In this document: in pieces, positions 27,646 through 40,380 of the stretch
How positions within the stretch are numbered: position 1 is the first letter of the stretch
How the letters are laid out: each line of letters begins with the position of its first letter
Assembly: GCF_018139145.2 (NCBI RefSeq)
Contig: NC_059478.1
Coordinates: forward strand, 28,179,001 to 28,243,000
Direction of reading: 5' to 3'
Source: Gymnogyps californianus
Lineage: Eukaryota; Chordata; Aves; Accipitriformes; Cathartidae
DNA length: 64,000 bases
The notes under the pieces: generated by a model
What the model saw: the letters and a program-made list of their open reading frames with translations, nothing else
What the model was told of the DNA's origin: nothing
Database searches by the model: none
Made by a program: the position numbers and the translations under genes

Positions 27646-28893
27646 TATGGCAATCATATTGCATATAGTACACAACCTACTTCAGAATTTGCTCAGAAAG
27701 CAGAATCGTAAGCACGTTGTACAGTGCAGATGTCCTTTGAGAATAAATATTCACATTGTTATTGTATAAATGATGAATGATTGTATAAGACCCCAAGAAT
27801 ACCCTCACAGAAATAATCTGTTCAGACTATGCAGTCATATACGTACGTGCCATTTTAAGTGAGTAAAGAAACAATCTTGCCTCAATAGAGCTTATATTCT
27901 GACAGCAGTGTCAGCTACATCGCTTGGGACTTTGTCTGAAAAAGGACTTGAAGGCATAAAATTGAAATCAGGAGGAATTTTGGTACAGAAACCCAGAGCT
28001 GCGATCCCGAGTTGTGAACCTCAGCTGCCACTTGTATCCCGTTCATTCAGCATTTTGTGGCTGTAAAGCTGACTAGAGACTAGCAAGTTCTGCTTTGGCA
28101 CCCACACAGAATTGCCTGAGTTTTGACAGAGCTGAGCAGCTTGGCTCTTAACTCAGTCAGGCAAAAGGAGACTTGGCATTGCTGATGACAAAGAAAATAG
28201 TTTTTGGAGAATGAAATCCATTTTTTGATTTGCTGAAATAGACTAATTCTAATAATTAGCAGCGGTACAAAATGGCTTGACCGTTGCATTTAAGACCTTG
28301 GTTTTTCTATGCACACAATGGTACCAGACATTGGCTCTTATGCTAAAGTAGCCCAGGATGACATTATGTCTGTATTATGATGTATCTCTAGCCACTTCCT
28401 GGAACACATTGGTGCAGTACACAAAATCTAAGTAAGTGTTTGTGCATACGTATATTTTTGCAGATATAGGAACTTAGAAAGCAAACCCAAAACTGTCAGT
28501 CACAAAGTACTCAAACTTTGTCACTCTTTTCTCACCTTTCAGGAGCTCATTGGAGACAATCGTCTCCAGGTCTGATGGTGCTAAATATCTGCAGTTTCTG
28601 TGAAAGTCCAGTATAGCTGAGAATGCATGACAATTTGGCAAATTATATCACAGGAGCTTTAGACTGGGTGTCAACAGAATAATATTGGGAAAATTGACAT
28701 TTGCTGTTTCCTCAGAACTTTGTCACAGAGCAGTATCTCTTGGTTGATTCTGAATTCTGTAGACAAATGTAAAAGCAAACAAAGAAAAAAAAATCACATC
28801 GTCATCATCCATGGGCAAGTCTGGAAGCTGATACCTGGCAATCCTTTTGAAGTCAATGACAAAATGTATTCACTTTAACAGTGCAAGAGAGTT

Positions 28894-28910
28894 AAAAAAA
28901 AAAAAAAAAA
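28894..28910. repeat. Poly(A) tract (A17) in an A-rich/CA-rich stretch
   Basis: Seventeen A residues, then g, a second A-run and a short cacacac stretch, together about 45 bases of A-rich simple sequence. Confidence 0.85.
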
Positions 28911-30053
28911 GAAAAAACAACACACACAAAAAGATTATTTAACTTAACTGTTCTTCTCTGAGATGCAGCATTCAGATGGACACGATTCTGTAAGTGTGCA
29001 TACAGTCAAAAACTGAAAAGCAGCTACTGAGGTCTTTGACAAGGCACACAAGGACCCTGAAGTAAACAAGTTCTATTACCATAAAGAAAAATTGCACATC
29101 GTACAGCATCATTTCCTCTCAACCTCCACCTCCCTGGAAATCCATCAAGTGTTCTGAGGGAGAGGCACTAGGAAAAAGGGTTGAGAAGGTAGGTATGAAC
29201 AACACATTTTGAGCAAGAACTGTTATATTTCTTTCTCCTTCAAGCTTTTTCACATATACACCCTCACTGGCGTTAAACAGTACTATAGACTAAATGTCAT
29301 TCCTTGACTAACCACACTAACCACACTGTCTGAATAAAGCCAGGAAAAATTTTTCTCCCAAAAGTAGCGAAGGGGAGGAGGTAAACAAAAGTTCTTGCAA
29401 ACCCAGGTAAGAAACTGAGGAGGCAGCAGGCTCAGGTGATCCCTGCTCCACCTGCACCCAGGGACTTCTGCAGGTTCTAAGGAGGAAAGAAGGCATTCTT
29501 CCCTCCCAGGTGCTTGGCTGCGTACATACAAATACGCACAGTGTGACTCTACATATGAACATAAAATACATAGTTGCTTGATAAACTACCAACATTTCCA
29601 CAAAACAGTTGTAGAAAAAGTATGAATTAAAGTATTCCAAAGTCTTTAAAGATGGGTTTAGTTAATAAACAGAACTTATACTCATGTTTATGCATCAGTT
29701 ATTATTTCTCTCATGCTCATTTAATCTCAGTGCTGGAAATGTATACTTTTTGTTGCATAATAATTACTCCCTGGCTCACCAACAATAGCGAAGAATACTA
29801 GAAAATAGAAGATACAAGAACTGTCCTTTTTAGAAAAAAAATATGGGTGATTTAACTGATGGGCAGGAAAGGCTGTGGCAAAGATAGAGGGCAAAAGCCA
29901 TTTACTTGTATTATAGTCATATAATGCCAGAGCAGATGCATGATCTTTGTCATCTCCCTTCTTTCTCACAGCAGACAGAAAACACACAGAGGTATATTTT
30001 TTTATTAGCAAAGTAAAGTGTTGTTGGAAAGGTATTCCCAGAGTCACATTCTT

Positions 30054-30074
30054 AAAAAAAAAAAAAAAAAAAAA
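30054..30074. repeat. Poly(A) tract (A21)
   Basis: The longest homopolymer in the window, 21 A residues. A processed-pseudogene body was looked for upstream (29.7-30.05 kb) and not recognised. Confidence 0.9.
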
Positions 30075-31745
30075 GGGCAGTAGAATCCAAATACTTGTTT
30101 TCTCTCTATTCATGGTAAAATACTTTTATAGACGTAAAAGGTACAGATGTAGGTGTCTAATGTATCAAATATGTAATATGTAGTTTTGTATTGTAATAGC
30201 TAAAACTTTCATCTTGTTAATGTGAAGAGGAATGTACTCTTTAACTAGAAGAAGAAATCATAAGGCATGTATCACTAGGGCTATTTACTATTTGTTATTG
30301 GCAGTCCAACATTTCCAAGCATGTTTGGAAGGAATATTTGGACAGTGTATTCAGCAAATTTAAAGGTTGTCCTGGTATTATTTACAGGCTCCAGCCACAA
30401 GTGTTATTTCTAATAATTTAGGGCTCTCTTCTCAAAATTCTAACAGTTGTGCCTCATGCCTCTCTCACAATGCACACATGTATCCTATTTTCCAACCTCT
30501 CTTAAACTTGGCAATTCCAACCCTTACCCCACCATCCACTCCACTTTTGCTAGTCTCAAAAATACCTCTGCACCCCAAATACTAGCAATGGCACTGCACT
30601 ATTCACCCCTCTTCATCTTTTCTCCATTGCCTACAGGTAAATATTACATTATTCACAGGATTACAGGCAATGAAATAACTTCCTGAGGAAAAGAGAGTGT
30701 AGAAGACAGAAGAGAAGGGAGAGGATATACAGCAACTGGGTGACATTTCCCTTGGTGCCTCCGTTCTATCTATTACACGCAACAAGGGAGCCTGTGCAAA
30801 TGACGGATCTATGGCAAAGCTATAAATCATGCTACGTACCAAAGGCAGAGCTGCCTTCTCTTTCTTCCCAGTGTGGCTTTCCTACATTCTCACTATTTAC
30901 CCCAAATGGTGTCAGAGTTTCTCGGACTCCTCCTGGTTCTGTTCTTCTGCTTACCCGCAGAGGCACTGCAGGCATCGAGGAGGCCAGGAGTAAGGCAATG
31001 GCCAACTAAGGTATCACTTTGGACTCAGCTGAGAGTAGAAAATAAGCCAGGCAGAAGCAGTAAGAGAGACCAGCGATGTGACTGAGAAGCCTTGATGCAG
31101 AGAGAGGGAAAGGCAGACTGAATCTGATAGCAGTTAGGATAAGAAGCTGGTGAGGAGACTGAAGAGAGGGACGGTGCTATATGAGCAACAGAGAAAACAA
31201 CTGTAGCTGCTGCATCTTGGTTAGAGGGCTTCATCTTGACTGCCATAAATTCTTTGGATAAAATCTAACACAGAAAACCAGATGCTTAAGAAAAATGACT
31301 GAGAAAGTGCTGTCAGAAATATCTGAACTTGCTGATTTGTACATGCAAACCAAGTAGTTTCTTACAGACCAGACTACAACATGCTCTTACAAAAATATCA
31401 AATGGGCCTTCAGGATCTTGTAAATGGTGGAACTACCTCAGTGGCAAAAAATAGACCCAATCCTCAATCTTCTCCCCTATGAAAGGAAGCCACAGCTTAA
31501 CTTGAGACTGGCATCATTTTCTTAAATCTCTGCAATCTCAGACTAGCAGCCATCCTCAGGAGAGTCAACTCATCCAAACCATCACTGCCTTTTTCATGTG
31601 ATGAGCTCAAACCAACACATCGAATCCAAAATACAATGTAAAATATTCTTTCACTTAACTGCCAAAGTCAAGATCATTTCTACCATGTTATATAAATCTT
31701 TTGATTAATATGCATAACTCTGTCTTAAACATTTAGAGATATTTG

Positions 31746-31785
31746 CTCTTTTCATAACTTTTTTCATTTACTCTTTTCATAACTT
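31746..31785. repeat. 15-bp direct repeat
   Basis: ctcttttcataactt occurs at 31746-31760 and again at 31771-31785 with a 10-base spacer, consistent with a small local duplication. Confidence 0.8.
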
Positions 31786-32080
31786 AAACTCATCTCTTCC
31801 CCTTCCCAGTCTTTCTATCCACAGTTCATGAACCGTGGTTCAACAGAAGCAAAGTGTCACTGATATTTCTGGGTCAGTGGTGCACCAGAAAAGAAACAAT
31901 TCCTGCTCATATAACTTGGGCTTCTCTCCTTCGCAGCAACTCACACACAAGAAATGTATAAGGTTAATTAAGGTATGATGATGAACAGTGAAAATCCCAC
32001 CATTTTGGCTAACATGAACAAAAAGGATGTTTTGAACATACATCATTACCTGTTGAATTAATGTTTGTCTGTGCACATAG

Positions 32081-32118
32081 GCATATGCATACATGCATAT
32101 GCATATATTTGTGTGTGT
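32081..32118. repeat. Alternating purine-pyrimidine simple sequence
   Basis: A gcatatgcatacatgcatatgcatat run is followed by a short (GT)n stretch. It is self-complementary and almost strictly alternating. Confidence 0.75.
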
Positions 32119-33694
32119 CTATATGTAATCATACATATTTCACCCTCCCCAGCCTTTTCCTCTCCTACATTCCCGCACATGTATCCTTGGAAAGGAGAAA
32201 AACCTTCTGTGTATTTTTATTGGCCTGTCAATCTGCTACATTTTTTTTTCTTCCATAACTGGAATGTCATGTAGCATGTCAGTCTTTCTGCTTTCCCTTT
32301 CACCAGAATTAATCACCCTGCATGACTGCAGAGAAAGCTACCAGGGAAAAAACTAAGGCAATTTCTTTCCAACATTTAGATTTGATACAAGAGGTGTCAT
32401 ACACTGTGTATCTTAACAAATCATTAGAAGCTCTTTTTTTCATTCAAACCTTTACTGTGGCTTGCATGACATCAGAGCAGGAACTACACCAAGGGCTGAA
32501 TATCTAAGGCTGTCAGATGTCAGTCTCAAAAGATTTCTCTATTTTGAGAGACGAGACATTGTTTCTAATGGCCAAATACTAATGGCCTTTCCTGGTCAGT
32601 CACGGTATCAGGCTCCATCAGCATGAGCAAACCTCATCACTTTGTTTCCACCTGCACATTCAGAAGAGCAGTCCCTTCACAGCACTCTTCTGTCCTATGT
32701 CTCAGACCAACGTGCAGCCACACCCCACACTACTGTGAAAGGTCAGTGAAAACTGAGATTCATCAGTACCCTGAGCAAATCGTCCAAAGACAGATGGAGA
32801 ACGCAGTGGACAATTAAAACACCAGTCAGTTCTCATCAGCCCACCTATGAACCTGCAAGAAAAGCCTGGGAACCTTTAGAAAACCTGAAAGCAGTAACAA
32901 CTTTGGCAGCTTTTGGGACACAAGGAGCCATGCTACAAGGGAGGTTATGGGAGCTGCAGGACATCACGGAGTCAAATACTGGTGGATGAAAGTATCTGGA
33001 GATGAAACCGGACCAATGCTTCCCACCCCTCCCCATCTTTTTGAGTGGAACAATTTCAGCATTTCATGGTTTTTGGCTCCATGAAGAAAGAAATCACTAT
33101 CAAATCCAACAAAGTTTAAATCTAACATCTCCCATCTTCTGTCCTCTATTAAAACACATATAGAGAAAAAAGATACACAGCCTTACTTAGTGGAATAAAA
33201 ACAAGAACAATGCTTATCAACCTGGGAATCAACAACCAAAGCATCCATGAACAGGCTTAAATATGAATCCTTAAAAGCTCTTTTTAAAACTGTCCCTTGA
33301 GGTTCTGGTAGCCACCAAAATGTTGCAGCATGAAATTTAAGAGGCTAGGTTTGCCAGTACCTCTTTAAACAAATCAGCAGGCAATGCTTATAGTGATGCT
33401 GGTACAATGATAGTCACTCACCATTCAAAATTTTCTTCTACCCTACCAATCTTCCTTCCATCCCCTTCCCTCCTCTCCCTGCCCACCCCCAAAAGCATAC
33501 TGGTTAAAGTGGATGAAAAAATACAGTAACTAAAAAAGTTCCTATAAACTGGGAACTGACATGACTATCTGTCTTTAAGTGTGAGCATTCATAGCTCTGT
33601 TTCAAAACCTATTCAAACCTGGATAGCCTTTTGTGGGGACAAATGAGGCTGCTGCCAGTTTTTACCAAGTTATAAAATTTTCAGCATCACAATA

Positions 33695-33787
33695 AATTGT
33701 GAGACAAGGAGGAGAGAAATTCAATTTAACAAGGAACTCGTAACTTTTCATTGAAGGAGTGCTCAATTGTGGGACAAGGAAGAAAGA
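33695..33787. repeat. Imperfect direct repeat, 70-bp period
   Basis: aattgtgagacaaggaggag (33695-33714) recurs as aattgtgggacaaggaagaa (33765-33784) with a few substitutions, suggesting an old local duplication. Confidence 0.65.
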
Positions 33788-34051
33788 GTGAGAGGTACAG
33801 TGCGCATCAATATCTTATCCCTTTCTTTCTGGGTTGTCCTTGGAGGCTTGTCCATAATTTACTTTCCCAGGGGAAATTTAGCACAAGTGTAGCAATTTTT
33901 CCTTTCATCCTGCTGACAGACTAAGCTAGCCTCAGAAAAAAAGGGAGATAAAAAAGAAAGAGAAAGGAAAGATCCATAGATATTATTTACACTGCAGATC
34001 ATGTATTATGTTTACCTTCAGATGTTCATATTTTGATAGTAGTACTAACTG

Positions 34052-34073
34052 CACACACACACACGCACACACG
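34052..34073. repeat. (CA)n microsatellite with G interruptions
   Basis: A CA run interrupted by two G substitutions (acgcacacacgc). Potentially length-polymorphic. Confidence 0.85.
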
Positions 34074-35329
34074 CTGGGGCAGCATGATCAATGGTAGGGG
34101 TCAATAATCCCATTTCAGAAGCAGTCCTACTGCAGACTGAAATGAAACAGAGTAAAGTCTAAAGTAATGAAATGTGACAGAGCCACATTCACTGCCATCC
34201 TCCAAATATGGAGAGAAATACATTTCTACATGAGGAAATCCTAACTGGCAAGTCAGATCTAGTCATATAATAAACAAAGCTACACATAAGTAATGGATGA
34301 CTCTCATACTTAGAATTTGCCTTCTTCAATTAACTATAATATGATCTCACAAAGTCTGATTTTTGTTAGAGTATGAATGACTAACCTTCAGGTTTCCTTG
34401 TAAGCAAATGGCCTATCTCATTAGTTCACAATATTAATCAAATCTTTTATTCCCTCTTTATATTTGTTGTATTGCCAGTGATAGTATAGCTACTTCAATT
34501 GGTTAAATCAAGAAATGATCTATAAACAATCACAATGCATATGATATCATAATTGTCAATGCATATCATTATATTGGACAGGGCTGGTGAAGGCTAGCAA
34601 ATCTGTCTTTGATCTATGAGCAATCATAGACCTCCGTGAAGCTGCCTTTCATTCAATATAAACGTCAAAAGCAATAGTACTGCATTATAAAGTGTGATCA
34701 CTGAAACAATGGCAGCCACCATCCAAAGCACTGATCAAATTCAAAGGCTACGAATAAGCTGAGCTCCATGGGTTTAGGAGTTTTCCTGTGGTAAGCTGTA
34801 GATATAAGTGTAAGGACATTCATTTGGTGGAGTTTTGCATCTCTGTATCAGAGGAGCTTACAGGAATAGGAAAACCAGCAGAGCAGACATTAAAGAAATA
34901 CACTCCTGAAAGGAAGCTGCACATATAGGGGTCTTTTTCTTGTCCTCTCTTTCGTTTTTCCCCATTTCACAAACAAAGTTCTATATTCGGTTATGGATAA
35001 GATGGACATTTTTGTGCATCGCTATGTTAGTCATTTACTCATCCTAATCCAGCATTTCCAACCTACCTTTCCTTTTCCCACTTCTGCTTCTGGAAAGCTA
35101 ATTTCTATTTCTATAAAATTAAAAATCTCAGTGCAGACAAGAGGTGCAACGGATTTCTGCAGAAATAATTTCCTGAAGCTTTTGACATACTTCAAAATGT
35201 CATTAGGATTTAAAAACTGGTAATTCCATAAATTCAATAAAGCATATGTTCAATGCATGAAGAGCTAATTAAAGGAAATTCCCCAGAACTAGTAATTAAA
35301 GAATTAAAATGTAATGCAGATGTTTTTGA

Positions 35330-35700
35330 TGGAAATCCACAAAAATAGGTATTGCCCTAACACTGTCCAATCTTTTAATTGAGGATCTAGAAGAAAAGGT
35401 GTGGATATACTACAGCTGTCATCTATGGATGAGACAGACAGCTGGAGGGTTGAATGATGATGAGGGACAGGTTAATCATAGAAACTGGGTCACTACGTTG
35501 TTTGGGCCATTTCAAACTCCGTGTGATTTAGATGCAAGGAAACATGAAATTATACATTTATAAATAAAAACACAGACTACACGTACAGAACAAGGACTGA
35601 TATAGCAATGGAAAGGAACTATCCATCTGGTAGGGATAAAAGTAAAAAATCCAACTGAGTATGTATCAGATGAAATGCAAACATCAAGAGACATGAAGGG
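35330..35700 (+). mobile_element. CR1 LINE fragment A (3' part of the reverse-transcriptase ORF)
   Basis: From about 'gaggatctagaagaaaagg' onward the order of blocks follows the sauropsid CR1 3' coding region: 'aaactgggtcactacg', 'tgggccatttcaaact', 'gtgtgatttagatgcaagg' and 'aaattatacattta'. These correspond to the consensus 'tggtaagctgggcccattcaaacaacatgtg...aatgcaaggtcatacatcta'. The copy is old, with stops and indels in all frames. It breaks off near 35700, where sequence typical of an earlier part of CR1 starts again. Confidence 0.6.
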
Positions 35701-36107
35701 TAATAACAATCACTTTATAGATACTCCAGTAAGAGAGATATCAAGGAAAAGGCTAGTCCACTCCTTAAGAAAGGAGTGGAACATGATGGATGATGCCAAA
35801 AAGACTAATGAATACCTTTTTTTTTCACCTCAGTCTTCATTATAAGGTCAATTGCAATTATGTAGCTATCACAATTAATATCGCTGACAAAGGGTCAGAT
35901 TTGAGACTTTAATAGGGAAGGTACAATATTCAGAGTACTTAGGTAAGGTGGATGTTTTTAAACGGGCTGAGTCTAATGAACTTCATCCAACAGTACTTAA
36001 AGAGCTAACTAAGAATCTCACACTCGTTAGGGCTTACCTTTGAGAACTTAAAAAGGACAATGGAGAAACTGGAAGACCAAAACGAGGACAAGTGTAATGT
36101 CTATCTT

Positions 36108-36124
36108 AAAAAAAAAAAAAAAAA
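36108..36124. repeat. A17 tract inside CR1 fragment B
   Basis: Seventeen A residues replace the consensus 'cttcaaaaaggg' position of CR1, so this is an expanded internal A-run, not a retroposon tail. Confidence 0.85.
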
Positions 36125-37101
36125 GGCAAGCCTCACAATTGTAGGCCAATCAGCTTATCTTCAATTCATGGAAAAATACTGAAACAAATAGCCAAACTAT
36201 TTGTAAGCGCCTGGAAGGTAATGAGGACATGTATAATATCCAACATGGATTTGTCAAGAACAATCACGTCAAAGCAATCTAATTTTCTTCCCTGATAGGG
36301 TAACAGGCCTTGTGGACGGAGGAAAAGCATCAGATGTCGTGTGTACTTAGGACTATTTTTGATCCTCTTCCACATAATAATCTTCTAAGTAAACCATGGA
36401 AGCATGATTCAGATGAAAATAGTACAAAGTGGGTACAACACTGATTCAGAAAATGATACTCAGGGAGTGGTTAGCAATGTTCCTATCAACATGAAAAGAT
36501 ATCTCAAAGTGAGAATCTGTATGAGACTCTCCTAGGTCTGGTAGCATTTAGTGTTTTGATTAATGACCTACAAAATAGCATCACAAACGTACTTGTTGTG
36601 ACAATATCCTCCTTGGAGGCATTACAAATACACTGGACAAGAGACCAGAATTCTGAATAACCTTGGCGAATTTAAAGATCTGATTTGGAAGCCGTAGTGC
36701 TTGTTCAGTAGGGATAAATGCAAAGTACTGTATTTAGCCAAGAATAATTAACTGCTTGGGATGGAGAACCACTGACTTGGTAGCCATTCTGTAGGAAATT
36801 AGAAGTTGTTGTGGATCACAACCTGGATAATCAATCAACAATATCATGCTGCTCCAGAAAAGACAAATGCCCTACTGCAACGGATAAATTAGCTGTAGCT
36901 TGCAAGTCACGGAAGAATCCTTCTACTTAGCACTGGTAAAGCTGCAGCTGCATTATTTCATCCAGTCTGAGGAACTGCACCTCCAAAAAATGAGGACCAA
37001 CTGGTGATAATCCAGAAGAAATTTATAGTCTAGAAAATATCACTATAAGTAAGAATTAGGGTTGTTAAAGAAGAAAAAGAAATATGGATATAAGTAAAAG
37101 G

Positions 37102-37141
37102 TTGCTAAAAAGAAAAAAAAAAGGCAAAAAAAAAAAAAAAA
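37102..37141. repeat. A-rich simple sequence inside CR1 fragment B
   Basis: Two A-runs separated by ggc, about 40 bases, lying between recognisable CR1 blocks. Confidence 0.8.
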
Positions 37142-37449
37142 GGCACCACAAAACTGCTGAACTGCTCTTTGTGCTGATGTTAGCTAGGGCAAGACATAAA
37201 TGACTTAAAGAGCAGCCGGGGAGATTGAGGCTAGATTTTAGGAAAAAAACTGTCAAGTAGTAAGAAGCAGTAAAGTGTAGAGAAGACAGATTGCCTGTGG
37301 AAGTTCTGGAATAGTCCTGGAAAAAGCTGTCAGAAATAACACAGAAATCTGTCCAGAATAAGTCCTGATCCTACCATGCAGAAAGGGTGATCAAGATTAC
37401 CCAAAGGTCTTTCTCACTCCTGTGATTCCGTGAGCCCCACTGAAACATC

Positions 37450-38020
37450 CCAGCAATGAGATCCTTGCACGTGCTGTTTGGGGAGCAGTGAATAGGATTA
37501 AATACCTCATTTTTCCAAATATAATATTTGTAAAGCTGAATAAAACGATGGAAATCTAGAATCTATATTTTTTAAAAGATGTTGAGAAATTGAAATAGAC
37601 GCAGCAAGAAGCCACAGAAAATACTTAAGAGCTGAATAAAATATCTTGAAGTGAGAATCAAGTAATACAATCTGTTGCATTACAATTAACTTCCCTTCTC
37701 TGCCCCCCCATCGAAAGAAATGACTTCTTAATCTTGTAGTAAAAAATTAGCTTCCAGAGGAAACCAAATAAATATATAATCCAAGATTAATTCAACTCAA
37801 AAATTAGATTTATGTTTTTAACACTGAGAGTAATCAGACACTGGAACAAATTACCAAAGGAAGCAGTAGATACTCTGTTTCCTGATGCCTTGAAATCAAG
37901 ACTGGATGCCTTCCCAAAAGACAGGTTTCAGTCATACATAGGTTAAAAGTTCAACACAAGGCAATACAGGTTCAATTTAACAGCCTGTGATGTCCTAGAG
38001 GCCTGCCACAACTGTTGAAA
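37450..38020 (+). mobile_element. CR1 LINE fragment C (3' end)
   Basis: The second half contains 'taatcagacactggaacaaa', 'ttaccaaaggaagcagtaga', 'ttgaaatcaagactggatgc' and 'cttcccaaaagac'. These match the CR1 3' segment 'taatcattggaacaatttaccaaggg...ttttaaatcaagattggatgtttttctaaaaga'. It lies on the same strand as fragments A and B. It could be the continuation of fragment A, separated from it by insertion of B, or an independent insertion. Confidence 0.6.
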
Positions 38021-40365
38021 GTCCAGAAAATAAAATTTAAAGTGTGCCTGAACTTCTTTTCCTCTGAACAGGAGGGCCTCTACACCCATAGACTGATATA
38101 ATTATTGCAACTTGAAAGTACTGGCATTGCCTCCACTACACATGGTCTTTTCGTATACTGGGGACTCTTTTTCCACAGCTCTATGAACTCAGAAATATCC
38201 TTTCCCACCATAACAATGGGAAATAAAAAAATAATATTAAAAAAACACATCCCCCCCAAACCACCCAAAACTTATTTTGCTTAAAACAACAGAGGACGAA
38301 AAGTTCTAGAAATCTAAATGTGTAATTTGAAGGTATGTTTCTCCTCTTCAGAACTTTAAGAGTCTACTATTTAATGCATTATTTAGTCTGTAAAAGTTCT
38401 GCCTGTTTTAAGAGCAAAAGGATTAATGGTTTCAAATTCCAGTGTGTTGACCTTTACTCAACATTAAAATGCTTATTTGAGCATTCTGCCATGGTACCAG
38501 TAAGCCTCTCTCTAATGAAAACTGTAAGGGAAAGAAAGTTTAACTCCCATATGCCTGCAAATAAAATTATTTTGCATTAGGAGGTTTAGGGGATCTTTTC
38601 CGCACACACACGAAGTTAACATTGATGCAAAGAGCGTTAAAACCACAGAGTATACATGCTATTGCTCTGGTTACAGGTTGAATGTTAGAGCAATATTAAT
38701 GAAGATGATGAAGAATAAAAATGGTTAAGAGCTCCTGTTCCCAAGTGACTGCCCTGAATGACAGTTATGACATCAAACAATTCTAAGAGAAGTAGAACAA
38801 AGGCAAATCATACTAGTTACTTCTGAAATAAATTACAGAATTCTGCTTCCAAATACCAAAAGCTTGATGAAAAGCAAAGAAGCAATTTGCATATCAGGAT
38901 AAACGGTCTGCTAAGACAGCAAATCAAAGTAGGGAATAAGTGGGCAAGATTGATTTTGGGTGATGCTGAATAGTAGAAAGGGTAAGTTGTAAACACTTTG
39001 GCTGACACAGCAGAAAGAGCTGGGGGAGAAGTTAAAGGCAATAAAGAGTCTGGATGCTGCTGCAGACCTTCAGGGCACTTACTGAACCTAGACAAGGAAG
39101 TGTCTTTACAGACAGATGGAAACTGAGAAAGCCTTGATCACACTGAATCTTTACTACTCTGATATTGATTAAAATAACAACTATGCAAAAAGCAAGGCAG
39201 GGGAACATTTTTCTCAAGGCAGTTTCCATTCTTCCCTAGTTGAGCAAGTTGCATGATCAAATGCAATCCAGAACATAAGCCGTATAGAGATGGCACATAC
39301 AAGAAATTAAGACTGAAGCTATTTCTCAGCTAAGATTTTGTGGTAAAAGTCTTATCATATTTTGATAAGTCTTTTTCGTGCATGAAAGATTACAGGCCAA
39401 TCTTTTAAGTGTTGAAAAGTTTCTTGGACAAAGATAGTTGTTACAACAGTTTGTTGAATAAAAAAATTGCTCAGAACCTAAAGAGCTAAAATAATTTCTC
39501 TAAAGGAAAAAACCAATCAATAGCTTACCGGAAGAGAGAGTATTAAGCTATCACATTTTAAAATGTAACTATCATTTAGCTAAGAATTATGAAATGTGTT
39601 GTAACTAAAGTTAGTCATGACAAAGAAATTATACATAGGACAAGTAAGGAAGAGCAGAATCAACTCTGCAGGAACATGAAGGCTTAAGAAGATGGGAATA
39701 GTAGACAGGAAAATCAATTTATTGCATGATAGATGGTCATATGCAAAATAGCATGAGCAAAAAAACCCAACTGTGAAAGGTGTGGCTGTGAAGGGGATCA
39801 CACCATTATGCATCAGAGTGAATATTTCATCATTCTAATTCAAATTTCCTGTGCAAGTGTTAGCAGAACCACTGAAAAAAATCCTACAAATCATGCCAGT
39901 ATTTCACTAAAAATACACACAACAACTCCAGAACTGCAAATATAATTCAAAATTCCTGACTCTCTTAAAAGCCTAACTTCACTGTCTAACCACTAACCCT
40001 GAACGTAGAATAACTTCAGGCACACGGTAAACCAGAATGGAGAAGGTAGAGACGGATTTATTTCTGCCTCTTAAATAACTTTAAATAAACTTAAATTACA
40101 GAAAGAGGCATGCAAACAATTCATACTAATACTTAAAAAAAGACTTTGAAAGAGTTAATGTAACATAAATCTGTCACTGTATGGGTTTCACATAGAAGAT
40201 GTGGTACAGGAGTTTATTCAGCCTAAAGGGAAGACAAGACATGCTCGCAGTGAATAAAAGGAATAAAACTGGGGGGTGGGAAGGAAACAAAGAAGTGTTC
40301 TGGAAGGATTTTTTTAAAAATAATGTTATTTTATTAGATATTGAAATTTAAAGTAAGAGGTTTAA

Positions 40366-40380
40366 TTTTTTTTTTTTTTT
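40366..40380. repeat. Poly(T) tract (T15)
   Basis: Fifteen T residues in an AT-rich stretch; no element body recognised. Confidence 0.9.

Larger units (their letters stand above)
18713..35325. other. Intronic stretch without recognised genes
   Basis: AT-rich sequence with scattered short frames, none recognisable. It contains homopolymer runs (A20 at 22983-23002, T15 at 24199-24213, A17 at 28894-28910, A21 at 30054-30074), alternating purine-pyrimidine sequence near 32.1 kb, short direct repeats at 31746-31785 and 33695-33787, and a possible SINE scrap at 27575-27645. A perfect donor-like caggtaagt occurs near 27460, but no paired acceptor or coding frame supports an exon. Confidence 0.5.
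35720..37435 (+). mobile_element. CR1 LINE fragment B (reverse-transcriptase region to 3' end)
   Basis: The best-preserved repeat in the window. In order: 'gtaggccaatcagctta', 'ttcatggaaaaatactg', 'caacatggatttgtcaagaa', 'cttgtggacggaggaaaagc', a decayed copy of the conserved YLDFSKAFDTV block near 36340, 'ttgattaatgacctac', 'ataaatgcaaagtactgta', 'tgtggatcacaacctgg', 'gaggattgaggctagatttta'-like sequence near 37220 and a terminal 'ctgtgattccgtga'. This matches the order of CR1 RT through its 3' untranslated end (usual ending 'tgattctatga'). Reading frames are broken throughout. Two A-runs (36108-36124 and 37102-37141) have expanded inside it. Confidence 0.72.
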
